A stretch of DNA of 64,000 nucleotides from Deinococcus murrayi DSM 11303 (GTDB taxonomy: Bacteria > Deinococcota > Deinococci > Deinococcales > Deinococcaceae): assembly GCF_000482805.1 (NCBI RefSeq), contig NZ_KI519502.1, positions 8,060 to 72,059 of the forward strand, in the 5' to 3' direction. Under the pieces are notes generated by a model that ran no database searches, had not been told where the DNA came from, and saw only the letters and a list, made by a program, of their open reading frames with translations. Positions 9,318 to 23,810 of the stretch are shown in pieces (the first letter of the stretch is position 1; each line of letters opens with the position of its first letter). The translations under genes and the position numbers were made by a program.

Positions 9318-10226
9318 TCAGGGGAGGAATCCGGTAAACCCCAGCCCGGTGCCCTCCGGCCAGCCCAGAGCGAGATTGAGGCTCTGGAGGGCCTGGCCCG
9401 CCCCCCCGCGTCCCCTGGGGTCGAGCGCCGCCGTGAGGAGCACCCGCCCGGAGTCGAGGTCAAGGGTGGCCCCCAGTTCGAGGAAGGGGGTGCCCCGCAG
9501 CCGGGCGGGGTCGGGGGGGTCGCCCGGCAACAGCCGCACGAACGCCTCGCCGGCATAGGCCTCGCGGAAGGCGCTCCAGACGTCGCGGTCGCTGTAGCCG
9601 TCGGGTACCCAGGCTTCGGCGAGCAGCAGCAGCCCGTTCAAACCCGGCAGCCCCGCCGCCGTGAACTCCAGTGGGAAGCGGCCCGGCAGGGCGCGGGCGA
9701 TTTCAGTGGCTTGGTCATGGCCCACCCCAAAGGCGGGCGCGGACGCTCCCCGCAGTTCGGTCAGGCGCAGGCCACGCGGCAGCAGCACCCCCCGCTCCAG
9801 CAGCGGCGCGAGCGTCAGCACGGCGGCGGTCGCGAGGTCGCCGGGGGCGGCCACCTGCGTGGCCCCGCGCAGCGCTGAGCGCGTCCGCTCTGGGAGGCCG
9901 TACACCCAGCCCGAACCGGGGGTCAGGGCCTCGGTCACCCGGCGGCGGGTGAGGTCCAGCGTGAGGCGGGTGCCCTCCTGCGGGCCATCCTCCACCGTGT
10001 CCGCCAGCACGAGCACGTCGGCCCCTCCCAGCTCGGCGGCGGCGCAAAAGCTCAGGCGGGTGACCCCGCGCAGGGTGGGGTACCGCTCCGCGACGGGCTG
10101 CCTGGCCTGGGCGCGGGCGCTCACCCCGGTCACCTCCAGCCGGGGATGTCCCAGCGCCAGCCGCAGGAACTCGGCCCCCTGGGGGGTGTCGCCCCCCAGC
10201 AGGGCGACCGAGACCTTCTCGCTCAT
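9318..10226 (-). CDS. ArgC-like protein lacking catalytic Cys and His
   Basis: A 302-residue protein that clearly belongs to the N-acetyl-gamma-glutamyl-phosphate reductase family: YGLPERTRSALRGATQVAAPG aligns with the conserved ArgC block, and GGAGQALQSLNLALGWPEGTGL is the typical C-terminus. However, the active-site block normally read as PGCYPTAA is PGDLATAA here, so Asp130 stands where the catalytic Cys should be. The second site, normally FTPHL, is FTAAGLP, so the catalytic His is gone too. It cannot work as a normal semialdehyde dehydrogenase. It follows purB by 10 bases on the same strand. A true ArgC would be expected elsewhere in the genome. Confidence 0.8.
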   Translation of the reverse strand: MSEKVSVALLGGDTPQGAEFLRLALGHPRLEVTGVSARAQARQPVAERYPTLRGVTRLSFCAAAELGGADVLVLADTVEDGPQEGTRLTLDLTRRRVTEALTPGSGWVYGLPERTRSALRGATQVAAPGDLATAAVLTLAPLLERGVLLPRGLRLTELRGASAPAFGVGHDQATEIARALPGRFPLEFTAAGLPGLNGLLLLAEAWVPDGYSDRDVWSAFREAYAGEAFVRLLPGDPPDPARLRGTPFLELGATLDLDSGRVLLTAALDPRGRGGAGQALQSLNLALGWPEGTGLGFTGFLP

Positions 10227-10236
10227 CCGCTCCCCC

Positions 10237-11544
<1,308 letters not shown>

Positions 11545-11551
11545 GCCCGGC

Positions 11552-11557
11552 AGCGTA
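11552..11557 (-). promoter_or_regulatory. Leaderless-type -10 (TACGCT) for purB
   Basis: TACGCT on the minus strand, seven bases before GTG 11544; supports the GTG start. Confidence 0.45.
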
Positions 11558-11625
11558 CCCCAGCCGGGGCGCGGCCCGTGAGCCGGAGCACCATCCCCCC
11601 CGGTGCGGTCTGCTTTCTCTGGGCC

Positions 11626-12048
11626 ATGAGCCATCTCCTCACTTGCGCCGCGTGCGGGGCCAAGAACCGCGTTGCTGCTCCTCCCGCCGGGCAGGTGCCC
11701 GTCTGCGCCCGCTGCGGGTCGGCCCTGCCCTGGCTGCACGACGGCACCGACGCCACCTTTCAGGAGGACATCCAGGCCCCGGTGCCCGTCCTCGTGGACT
11801 TCTGGGCACCGTGGTGCGGCCCCTGCCGGGTGATGGGGCCAGTGCTGGAGGAGGTCGCCCGCGAACGCGCCGGGAAGGTGCGCGTCGTCAAGGTCAACGT
11901 CGACGAAAACCCGCAGTCGGCGGCTCGCTATGGGGTTCGCAGCATCCCCACCCTGCTGCTGATGCGGGGCGGCGAGGTGGCCGACACGGTGGTCGGGGCG
12001 GTGCCCAAGGCGGCGCTGCTGGAGCGGCTCGCCGCACTTGCGGGCTAG
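11626..12048 (+). CDS. trxC: Thioredoxin 2, zinc-binding
   Basis: A 140-residue thioredoxin with an added N-terminal zinc finger, the TrxC arrangement (E. coli TrxC has 139 residues). The zinc ligands are CAACG (residues 6-10) and CARCG (near residue 29). The thioredoxin fold follows with the active site [10 protein letters not shown] near residue 64 and the cis-Pro in SIPTLLL. It reduces protein disulfides in the cytosol and in other bacteria is linked to oxidative stress. It is divergent from purB and followed closely by a TPR protein. Confidence 0.93.
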   Translation: MSHLLTCAACGAKNRVAAPPAGQVPVCARCGSALPWLHDGTDATFQEDIQAPVPVLVDFWAPWCGPCRVMGPVLEEVARERAGKVRVVKVNVDENPQSAARYGVRSIPTLLLMRGGEVADTVVGAVPKAALLERLAALAG

Positions 12049-12066
12049 GCCCGGCCTCCCGCGCCT

Positions 12067-12072
12067 TATCCT
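12067..12072 (+). promoter_or_regulatory. Leaderless-type -10 (TATCCT) for the TPR gene
   Basis: TATCCT, five bases before ATG 12078. Confidence 0.45.
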
Positions 12073-12077
12073 GAGCC

Positions 12078-12692
12078 ATGTTGCCAGAGGTCTGGGCCGC
12101 TGTAGGGCGCGAGGACTGGGAGGGAGCGCGGGAGCGCCTGGAGGCTGACCCCGACCTCCTCGCCTCCCGCGAGGGGCAGATGGCGCTGGGGTACGTGCTG
12201 GCCTACACGGGCGACCCCGCCGGAGCGCGTGAGGTCTACGGGCGGCTGCGGCAGGCCCACGCGGGCGACCCCTGGGAGCACATCGCCGTGCACCAGCTCG
12301 GCATGGTGGAGCGGCTGGCGGGCGAGCACCGGGCGGCACTCCGGCTATTTGCGGAGGAACGGGCGCTGATCGGGGCCTTGCCGGAAACCGAGCAGCCCTG
12401 GAAACGCGCCGTGAACGGGTACGAACTTACCGTGTGCCACCTCGCGCTGGGGGAGGTCGGGCAGGCCTGCGCCGCGCTGGAAGAAGCCCTGGCGGACGCC
12501 CATGCCGCCGACGATCCGATGACATTGGGCTGCCTGCACCGGGCGCGAGGGGACCTCGCCGCGCATGAGGGGGACCAGGCCGGGGCGCGGGCCGCCTATC
12601 AGGAGTCCGCCGCCCTCTTCCGCGAAGCCGGGGACGAGCGGGCCGCCGCCGACGCGCAAAGCCGGGCCGACGAATGGAAGGGCGGGGCATGA
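12078..12692 (+). CDS. Tetratricopeptide-repeat protein
   Basis: A 204-residue all-helical protein with several TPR-like units. MALGYVLAYTGDPAGAREVYGRL, HQLGMVERLAGEHRAALRLFAEE and LHRARGDLAAHEGDQAGARAAYQ each show the W/L-G-Y-A-F-A-P spacing. There is no signal peptide, so it is a cytosolic scaffold or binding protein with an unknown partner. Its TGA overlaps the ATG of the small membrane protein downstream, so the two are translated together. Confidence 0.8.
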   Translation: MLPEVWAAVGREDWEGARERLEADPDLLASREGQMALGYVLAYTGDPAGAREVYGRLRQAHAGDPWEHIAVHQLGMVERLAGEHRAALRLFAEERALIGALPETEQPWKRAVNGYELTVCHLALGEVGQACAALEEALADAHAADDPMTLGCLHRARGDLAAHEGDQAGARAAYQESAALFREAGDERAAADAQSRADEWKGGA

Positions 12693-12858
12693 CGGCCCTC
12701 CTCATCACGTTGCTGGTCACCCTCAACCTGGGGGGCGGGATGGCGCTGGTGTGGCAACTGGGGCGCGGCGAGTGGACGGCGGCCCTGGGGTCCTTGCTCT
12801 TCGTGGTCGCCTTTAACCTGCTGGGCGTCTGGCTGCTGCGGGCGGCGCGGGAGGGGGA

Positions 12859-12862
<4 letters not shown>
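12689..12862 (+). CDS. Small two-helix membrane protein
   Basis: A 57-residue protein that is almost entirely two transmembrane helices ([20 protein letters not shown] and [18 protein letters not shown]) joined by a short charged loop (GRGEWTAA). ATG 12689 overlaps the TPR stop by 4 bases. I recognise no family. Its end overlaps the convergent nadE gene by 4 bases. Confidence 0.65.
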
Positions 12863-13701
<839 letters not shown>

Positions 13702-13707
13702 GCCCCC

Positions 13708-13713
13708 AGGCTA
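13708..13713 (-). promoter_or_regulatory. Leaderless-type -10 (TAGCCT) for nadE
   Basis: TAGCCT on the minus strand, six bases before ATG 13701. Confidence 0.5.
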
Positions 13714-13778
13714 GCGCCCGCGCAACCGCGTGGGGAACAGAGGTCCCGCTCCCCGCCCACTTTGTGCCCCCTGTCACG

Positions 13779-13784
13779 TACACT
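13779..13784 (+). promoter_or_regulatory. Leaderless-type -10 (TACACT) for the niacin transporter operon
   Basis: TACACT, eight bases before ATG 13793. The nadE and niaP promoters share a 91-base spacer, so one regulator could control both. Confidence 0.45.
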
Positions 13785-13792
13785 CGGCGGCG

Positions 13793-15174
13793 ATGACCGC
13801 TGCTCCCCCCCTGCCGACTGCTGGAGCCTCCGCCCTCTCGCTTGACGCGGCGGTCGACCGCCTGGGCCTGGGTCCCTTTCAGTGGCGGCTGCTCGCCATC
13901 TGCGGGCTGACCTGGGCCGCCGACGCGATGGAGGTCCTCCTGATGGGCTTCGCGTTGCCGGGCGTCTCGGCGGCCTTTGGGCTGGAGCGCGGTTCGCCCC
14001 AGGCGACGGGACTGCTCACGGCCACTTTCGCGGGGATGTTCGTGGGGGCGCTCTTCTGGGGCTGGCTGGCCGACCGCATCGGGCGGCGGGCGGTCTTTTT
14101 GACGACCGTGGCGCTGGGGGTGGTCTTTGGCCTCGCGGGGGCTTTTGCGCCGTCGGTGGGGTGGCTGGCCCTGGCCCGCTTCCTGACCGGGTTTGCCATC
14201 GGGGGCACCCTCCCGGTGGACTACGCGATGATGGCCGAGTTCGTGCCGGCGCGCTGGCGGGGGCGCTTTTTGGTGTACCTGGAGAGCTTCTGGGCGGTGG
14301 GCACGGTGGCGGTCGCGGGGCTGGCGTGGTGGCTGAGCACCCTCTTTGACCCCGCCGAGGGCTGGCGCTGGCTGCTCGCGCTCGCCGCGCTGCCGGGGCT
14401 GGTGGGGCTGCTCGCCCGGCTGGGGGTGCCCGATTCGCCCCGCTCGTTGCTGGCGCGGGGGCAACACGCCGCGGCGCGGGCGGCCCTCGCGCGGGTGGCG
14501 CGGGCGAACGGCACCGCCCTGCCAGAGCTGCCCTTGCAAGCCCCGCCCCCCGCGCCCCGCGTCTCCCCGGCGGCCCTCCTCGCGGGGGCGCTGCGGCGGC
14601 GCACCGTGCTGCTGGCGCTGGTGTGGTTCGGCCTCAGCCTGGGCTACTACGGCATCTTCACCTGGCTGCCGTCCTACCTGCGGGCGGGGGGAATGGACCT
14701 CGGCGCGGTGTACCGCACCACCCTGCTGCTCGCGCTCGCGCAGGTGCCGGGTTACTTGCTCGCGGCGTACCTGGTCGAGCGGGTGGGGCGGCGCGGGACC
14801 CTGGCGGGATTCCTCGCGGTGTCGTCGGTGGCGGCCTTCCTCTTCCTGCTCGCGGGCACACCGGGGGCGGTCCTGGGCACGTCGGCCCTGCTCTCCTTCG
14901 CGCTGCTGGGGGCGTGGGGGGCGCTGTACGCCTACACGCCCGAACTCTTCCCGACCCCGCTGCGGACGACCGGGATGGGCTTCGTGAGCAGCATGGCTCG
15001 CCTGGCCTCGCTGCTCTCGCCGTCGCTGGGGGCGCTGCTGCTGACCGGGCAGCTCGCGGTCGCGCTGGGCCTCTTCGCGGCCTGCTTTGCCGGGGCTGCC
15101 CTCTTTGCCTGGCTGATTGGAATAGAGACGCGGGGCCAGCAGCTCCGGGACAGCGCCCTGCCGGAGGGGGGCGC

Positions 15175-15178
<4 letters not shown>
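13793..15178 (+). CDS. niaP: MFS transporter, probable niacin (NiaP-type) importer
   Basis: A 461-residue major facilitator protein with 12 predicted membrane segments. [13 protein letters not shown] near residue 85 is the loop 2-3 MFS signature, and [17 protein letters not shown] near residue 383 matches the sugar/aromatic-acid branch to which NiaP belongs. The N-terminal [24 protein letters not shown] also fits that branch. The niacin assignment comes mainly from context: its stop overlaps the pncB start, nadM follows, and nadE diverges from it. It would import nicotinate or nicotinamide for salvage. A related aromatic-acid transporter cannot be excluded by sequence alone. Confidence 0.75.
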
Positions 15179-16622
<1,444 letters not shown>

Positions 16623-16626
<4 letters not shown>

Positions 16627-17531
16627 GCGGGGCCGTCTATGTGGGCCGCTTTCAGCCCCCCCACGCGGCGCACCTGGCGAGCATGGGGCACGCGCTGGCT
16701 CACGCCCCGCACCTGCTCGTGCTGCTGGGAAGCGCCAACCTCGCCCGCTCGGTCAAAAACCCCTTCAGCGCCGCCGAGCGGGCGGGGATGCTGCGGCGGG
16801 CCTTGCGGGAGGCGGGGGCCGACGTGCGCCGGGTGACGTTGCGCCCCCTGGCCGACCGTTTCGACGCCGAACTCTGGGCGGCAGACGTGCGGCGAGCGGC
16901 GGCAGAGGCGTTGGGGGAGGGTGCCCCGGTGTCCCTCGTCGGCTTTGAAAAGGACGCCAGCACCGCTTACCTGCGCTGGTTTCCTGGCTGGGGCCGCCTG
17001 CCCGTGCCGGAGGTGCCGGGGCTGAACGCGACCGACGTGCGGGCGGCTTACTTGACCGGGCGAGCGCTGCCGCCGGGGGTGCCGGAGGCGGTGCGCGTGT
17101 TCCTCACCCGCTTTGCGCGGACGCCCGCCTACCCCCGCCTGCGGGCCGAATGGGCGGCGGTGGAGGCCGCCCGCGCCGCCCTGCCCCCCGGCACCCACCT
17201 GCACGAGGAACGTTGGCTGAGGGTCGAGGGGGGAAGGGTCTGGCTGCACACCCGGCGCGACCCCATCGGGGTTGGCCTGTGGGAACTGCCGGGGCGGGTG
17301 CTGCCGCCTGGCGAGACGGCGACGGGCGGCGCAGAGTTCGCCCACCCCGCCCGCGCCCTCGTCGCCCCAACGACCGCGCACGTGTACCGGGGGTCCGTAC
17401 CCGCCGCGTTTTCCGCCCGCCCGGTGCCCCTCGCCCTCGCCCTGCGGACTCCGCGCCGCTTTCACGAGGACCATCATGTGATCTTCATGCAGCTGCTCGG
17501 CGGGGCCGCTTCCTCATCCAGCCTGGGCTAA
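16623..17531 (+). CDS. nadM: NMN adenylyltransferase fused to a Nudix remnant
   Basis: A 302-residue two-domain protein. Residues 1-170 are the NadM nucleotidyltransferase: [10 protein letters not shown] (residues 8-17, HAAH in place of the usual HxGH), [27 protein letters not shown] and [11 protein letters not shown] all match bifunctional NadM-Nudix enzymes. Residues about 190-302 are the Nudix half: it keeps [14 protein letters not shown] (219-232) but then jumps to [18 protein letters not shown] (238-255) and EDHHVIFMQ, so the catalytic REXXEEXG helix is absent. NMN or NaMN adenylation should still work; ADP-ribose hydrolysis should not. The TTG 16623 start overlaps the pncB stop. Confidence 0.85.
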
Positions 17532-17590
17532 GCCGCTTATTCCCCGTTGACCGGACCGAGAGACACTCGGCCCCTTCCCGGAGGAATGCC

Positions 17591-18499
<909 letters not shown>

Positions 18500-18522
18500 C
18501 GGGAGGGGGGGGCAGCGAAGGG

Positions 18523-18546
18523 GGCCGCTTCGGGTTGGGGGCGGCC
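18523..18546. terminator. Hairpin between ferritin-like gene and meaB
   Basis: A 6-bp stem GGCCGC (18523-18528) with GCGGCC (18541-18546) and a 12-base loop, followed by TTCCTTT. It lies in the 52-base gap between convergent genes. A modest terminator candidate. Confidence 0.4.
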
Positions 18547-18551
18547 TTCCT

Positions 18552-19511
18552 TTAGGCCGGAACAGAGGAAAGCAGGGCCTGGACCCCCTGCACCGGTGTC
18601 TGCCTCCCGGCCAGCACCTCTCCGCGCAGCTCGCGCAGCCGCGCGGGGTCCAGCCCCGCCTGAAAGGCCCGCCACGCCGCCTCGCGCAGCAACTCGTCAA
18701 ACCAAGCGCCCGTCTGCTCGCGGCGCTTCGCGGCGAGGTCCACCGTCCCCCGGTACGCCTCCACCGCCGCCCACAGCTCTGGGATGCCCGCGCCCGTCGC
18801 CGCCGACGCTTGCAGGACGCGGGGCCGCCAGGGGGCACCGCGCGGGGTGAGCAGCCGCAGGGCCGCCGTCAGCTCGGTCTGGGCGCGGGTGGCCGCTTTG
18901 GGGTCGAGGTCCGCCTTGTTCACCACGCACAGGTCCGCGAGTTCCATGATGCCGCGCTTGATGCCCTGAAGCTCGTCCCCCGCGTTGGGCAGGGTGAGCA
19001 GCACGAAGAGGTCGGTCATCGCGGCGACCTGCGTCTCGCTCTGGCCCACGCCCACCGTCTCGACGAGGACCACGTCATACCCGGCGGCCTCGCACAGCAA
19101 AATCACCTCGCGGGTGCGCCGGGCCACGCCCCCCAGGGTGCCCCGGCTGGGGCTGGGGCGGATGTAGGCGTTCGGGTGAACCGTCAGCCGGGGCATCCGC
19201 GTCTTGTCGCCCATGATAGAGCCGCCCGTGCGGGCGCTCGACGGGTCCACCGCGAGCACGGCCACCCGGTGCCCCGCGTCCGCGAGGTGCAGCCCCAGCG
19301 CCTCGATGAGCGTGCTCTTGCCCACCCCCGGCACCCCGGTCAGGCCCACCCGGATGCTGCGCCCGGTGTGCGGCAGCAGCCCCGCGAGGAGGGATTGCGC
19401 CTGCGCCTCGTGGTCGGGCCGGGTGGATTCGGTCAGGGTGATGGCGCGGGCCAGGGCGCGGCGGTCGCCCGCGAGCAGGGGAGGGGCGAGGGGATGCTCA
19501 GGCATGACCAA
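18552..19511 (-). CDS. meaB: Methylmalonyl-CoA mutase-associated GTPase MeaB
   Basis: A 319-residue G3E-type P-loop GTPase that loads and protects the B12 cofactor of methylmalonyl-CoA mutase. Walker A is [12 protein letters not shown] near residue 59, switch regions include [19 protein letters not shown] and [10 protein letters not shown], and the base-specificity motif is NKAD. The mutase gene is upstream on the same strand with one small gene between, which supports MeaB rather than another G3E member. ATG 19511 or ATG 19505 could serve as start. Confidence 0.93.
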   Translation of the reverse strand: MVMPEHPLAPPLLAGDRRALARAITLTESTRPDHEAQAQSLLAGLLPHTGRSIRVGLTGVPGVGKSTLIEALGLHLADAGHRVAVLAVDPSSARTGGSIMGDKTRMPRLTVHPNAYIRPSPSRGTLGGVARRTREVILLCEAAGYDVVLVETVGVGQSETQVAAMTDLFVLLTLPNAGDELQGIKRGIMELADLCVVNKADLDPKAATRAQTELTAALRLLTPRGAPWRPRVLQASAATGAGIPELWAAVEAYRGTVDLAAKRREQTGAWFDELLREAAWRAFQAGLDPARLRELRGEVLAGRQTPVQGVQALLSSVPA

Positions 19512-19514
19512 CCA

Positions 19515-19943
19515 TCAACACTTTGCGTTCCTCGGCACGGGCTGGAGAAAGCTCCGCAGCGGCGTGGTCACCCCGGCGCGGCGCTCCCCCGTCTCGCGAA
19601 CCAGGCGGCCCCGCGCGTCGAACACGCCCCGTACGTCCAGCAGCCGCCCGGCAAAGCCGTTCCACTCGACCCGGACCCCGGCCAGTCGCCCGGCGCGGTC
19701 GTAGCTCTGGCGCACCACGAGCGTGTTGTCGGGGAAGCGGTGGCCGTGGGTCAGGAAGCGCACCCGCCCCCCGCGGTCCACGGTCAGCCGCAGGTCCTCC
19801 ACGGTGCAGGTTCGCAGGTCCCCCACCACGACGGGGCGGGCCGTCACCGTGCGGGCGGGCAGGCCCGGCACCGGGGGCAGGTGGGGGGCTTGTGCGGCGG
19901 CGAGGGGCGCGAGGCAGAGCAGGGGGAGGAGCAGGCGTTTCAT
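19515..19943 (-). CDS. Secreted protein of unknown function between mutase and MeaB
   Basis: A 142-residue protein with a clear signal peptide (MKRLLLPLLCLAPLAAAQA, cleavage near residue 18). The mature part is beta-rich, with repeated patterns such as GRVRFLTHGHRFPDNT, DRAGRLAGVRVEWNGFAG and DARGRLVRETGE, reminiscent of YD/RHS-like strand pairs. Single Cys residues near position 46 and at the very C-terminus could form a disulfide. It is packed between scpA (6-base gap) and meaB (3-base gap), although a periplasmic protein has no evident role in methylmalonyl-CoA metabolism. Function unknown. Confidence 0.7.
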   Translation of the reverse strand: MKRLLLPLLCLAPLAAAQAPHLPPVPGLPARTVTARPVVVGDLRTCTVEDLRLTVDRGGRVRFLTHGHRFPDNTLVVRQSYDRAGRLAGVRVEWNGFAGRLLDVRGVFDARGRLVRETGERRAGVTTPLRSFLQPVPRNAKC

Positions 19944-19949
19944 GAGGGG

Positions 19950-22148
<2,199 letters not shown>

Positions 22149-22285
22149 GGGCGGGAAGCCTCCAGAAGGGGGAAAGAAGGGGTCATCGTTTCCCGCATGA
22201 TGCCACCGCTGGGGGCCAGAGGGCCGGGCAAGCGGGCGCTTCCCACCCCCGCCGCCGAGGGAAGCGGCCCCACCATGAGAAGGGT

Positions 22286-22291
22286 TAACAT
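22286..22291 (+). promoter_or_regulatory. Leaderless-type -10 (TAACAT) for rpe
   Basis: TAACAT, six bases before GTG 22298. Confidence 0.45.
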
Positions 22292-22297
22292 GGCCGG

Positions 22298-22963
22298 GTG
22301 ACCGCTTTTCCCCGCGCCGTCAAGCTCGCCCCCAGCCTCCTGTCTTGCGACTTCACCCGCCTGGGCGAGGAGTTGCAGGCCATCGCGGACGCCGACTGGG
22401 CGCATGTGGACGTGATGGATGGCCACTTCGTGCCCAACATCTCCTTCGGGGTGCCGATTCTGGCGGCGGCGCGGCGGGCTTCCCCCCTCCCCATGGACGT
22501 TCACCTGATGGTTAAGGCCCCCGAACGCTACCTGCGCGACTTTGCGGGGGCCGGGGCGGACGGCCTCACCGTGCATGTGGAGGCCACCGCGCACCTTCAC
22601 CGCGCCGTGGGGATGATTCGCGAACTGGGTAAGCGGGCGGGCGTGACCCTCAACCCCGGCACTCCCCTCGAAGCCGTGCGCCCGGTGCTGGGGGACGTGG
22701 ACCTCGTGCTCGTGATGAGTGTGAATCCTGGCTTCGGCGGACAGAAGTTCATTCCGGAGAGCGTGGAGCGGGTCCGCACCCTGCGCCGCTGGCTGGACGA
22801 GCTGGGCAGCCCCGCCGAGCTTCAGGTGGACGGTGGCGTCACCCCCGCCAACGCCCGCTTGCTCGCGGAGGCGGGGGCGAGCTGCCTCGTCGCGGGGAGC
22901 AGCGTCTTCGGGCCAGACGGGGCAGCGGCGGGCCTCGCCCGGTTGCGGGAGGCCCTCGCATGA
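22298..22963 (+). CDS. rpe: Ribulose-phosphate 3-epimerase
   Basis: A 221-residue TIM-barrel enzyme of the pentose phosphate pathway that interconverts ribulose 5-phosphate and xylulose 5-phosphate. [33 protein letters not shown] (metal-binding His and Asp), [22 protein letters not shown] and LQVDGGV are all present. The start is GTG 22298. Its stop overlaps the next gene's ATG by 4 bases. Confidence 0.96.
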   Translation: MTAFPRAVKLAPSLLSCDFTRLGEELQAIADADWAHVDVMDGHFVPNISFGVPILAAARRASPLPMDVHLMVKAPERYLRDFAGAGADGLTVHVEATAHLHRAVGMIRELGKRAGVTLNPGTPLEAVRPVLGDVDLVLVMSVNPGFGGQKFIPESVERVRTLRRWLDELGSPAELQVDGGVTPANARLLAEAGASCLVAGSSVFGPDGAAAGLARLREALA

Positions 22964-23673
22964 GGCTGCGGGTCGACCTGCTCCCCCACGGCGCGTATTC
23001 CGATGTGGTGCTCGTCGTGGACGTGCTGCGGGCGACCACGACCGCCGTGGCTTTCCTGGAGCGCGGGGCGGAAGCGCTCCTCCTCACGGCCACCCTGGAA
23101 GCGGCGCTCGCCCGCCAGGGGGCAGGGGTGTTGCTCGCGGGTGAGCGCGGCGGCCTGCCCCCCGCGGGCTTTGACCTCGGCAACAGCCCGGTGGAGGTCG
23201 CCGCCGGAACTTTTGCCGGGCAGACGGTCGTGATGAACACCACCAACGGCACCGCCGCCGCGCACCTCGCCGCCGCGACCGGCAAGCATGTCCTCCTCGC
23301 GGCGCTCACGAACGCCCACGCCGCCGCTCGCCGCGCCCGCGCCCTGGCAACCGAGGAAATCGCCATCGTGTGCGCCGGCACCGGGGGCCGCGCCGGGATG
23401 GAGGACGTGTACGCCGCCGGGGTGCTCGCCGAATACCTCCTCGCGATGGGCGACTTTGCCACTGACGACGGAGCACGCATCGCTCTGACCGTGCGCCGCA
23501 GCTTCGGCAACCCCGCCGAGGTGCTCGCGGGCAGCGCTCATGGCGCGTTCCTGGCCCGCATCGGGCTGGAAGAAGACGTGCGCTTTGCCGCGGGCGTCAG
23601 CGTGAGCACCGTGGTGCCCCTCCTCGACCCGGCGGGCGGGGCAGAGGACGCGCTGCGGTTCGTGGCGGGCTGA
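22960..23673 (+). CDS. ComB family 2-phosphosulfolactate phosphatase-like protein
   Basis: A 237-residue ComB-fold protein. The family's namesake removes phosphate from 2-phosphosulfolactate in coenzyme M synthesis, but bacteria like this make no coenzyme M, so the true substrate is open. Family marks are [15 protein letters not shown] near residue 16, [17 protein letters not shown] near residue 62, MNTTNGTAA near residue 92 and [18 protein letters not shown] near residue 135. It is translationally coupled to rpe, which hints at a sugar-phosphate or related acid-phosphate substrate; that is inference. Confidence 0.85.
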   Translation: MRLRVDLLPHGAYSDVVLVVDVLRATTTAVAFLERGAEALLLTATLEAALARQGAGVLLAGERGGLPPAGFDLGNSPVEVAAGTFAGQTVVMNTTNGTAAAHLAAATGKHVLLAALTNAHAAARRARALATEEIAIVCAGTGGRAGMEDVYAAGVLAEYLLAMGDFATDDGARIALTVRRSFGNPAEVLAGSAHGAFLARIGLEEDVRFAAGVSVSTVVPLLDPAGGAEDALRFVAG

Positions 23674-23810
23674 GGGGAGGGGCTGACGCGGGTCGGGGTA
23701 CGCCACAGCCCCATCACAGCGCGTTTGCTACATCTGTCGCCGGGGCCATCCGTCTGGCGGCCTCGTCAGCGTCTCTACTCTCCCTGAACCTGCCCCCGAA
23801 GGAGTCACCC

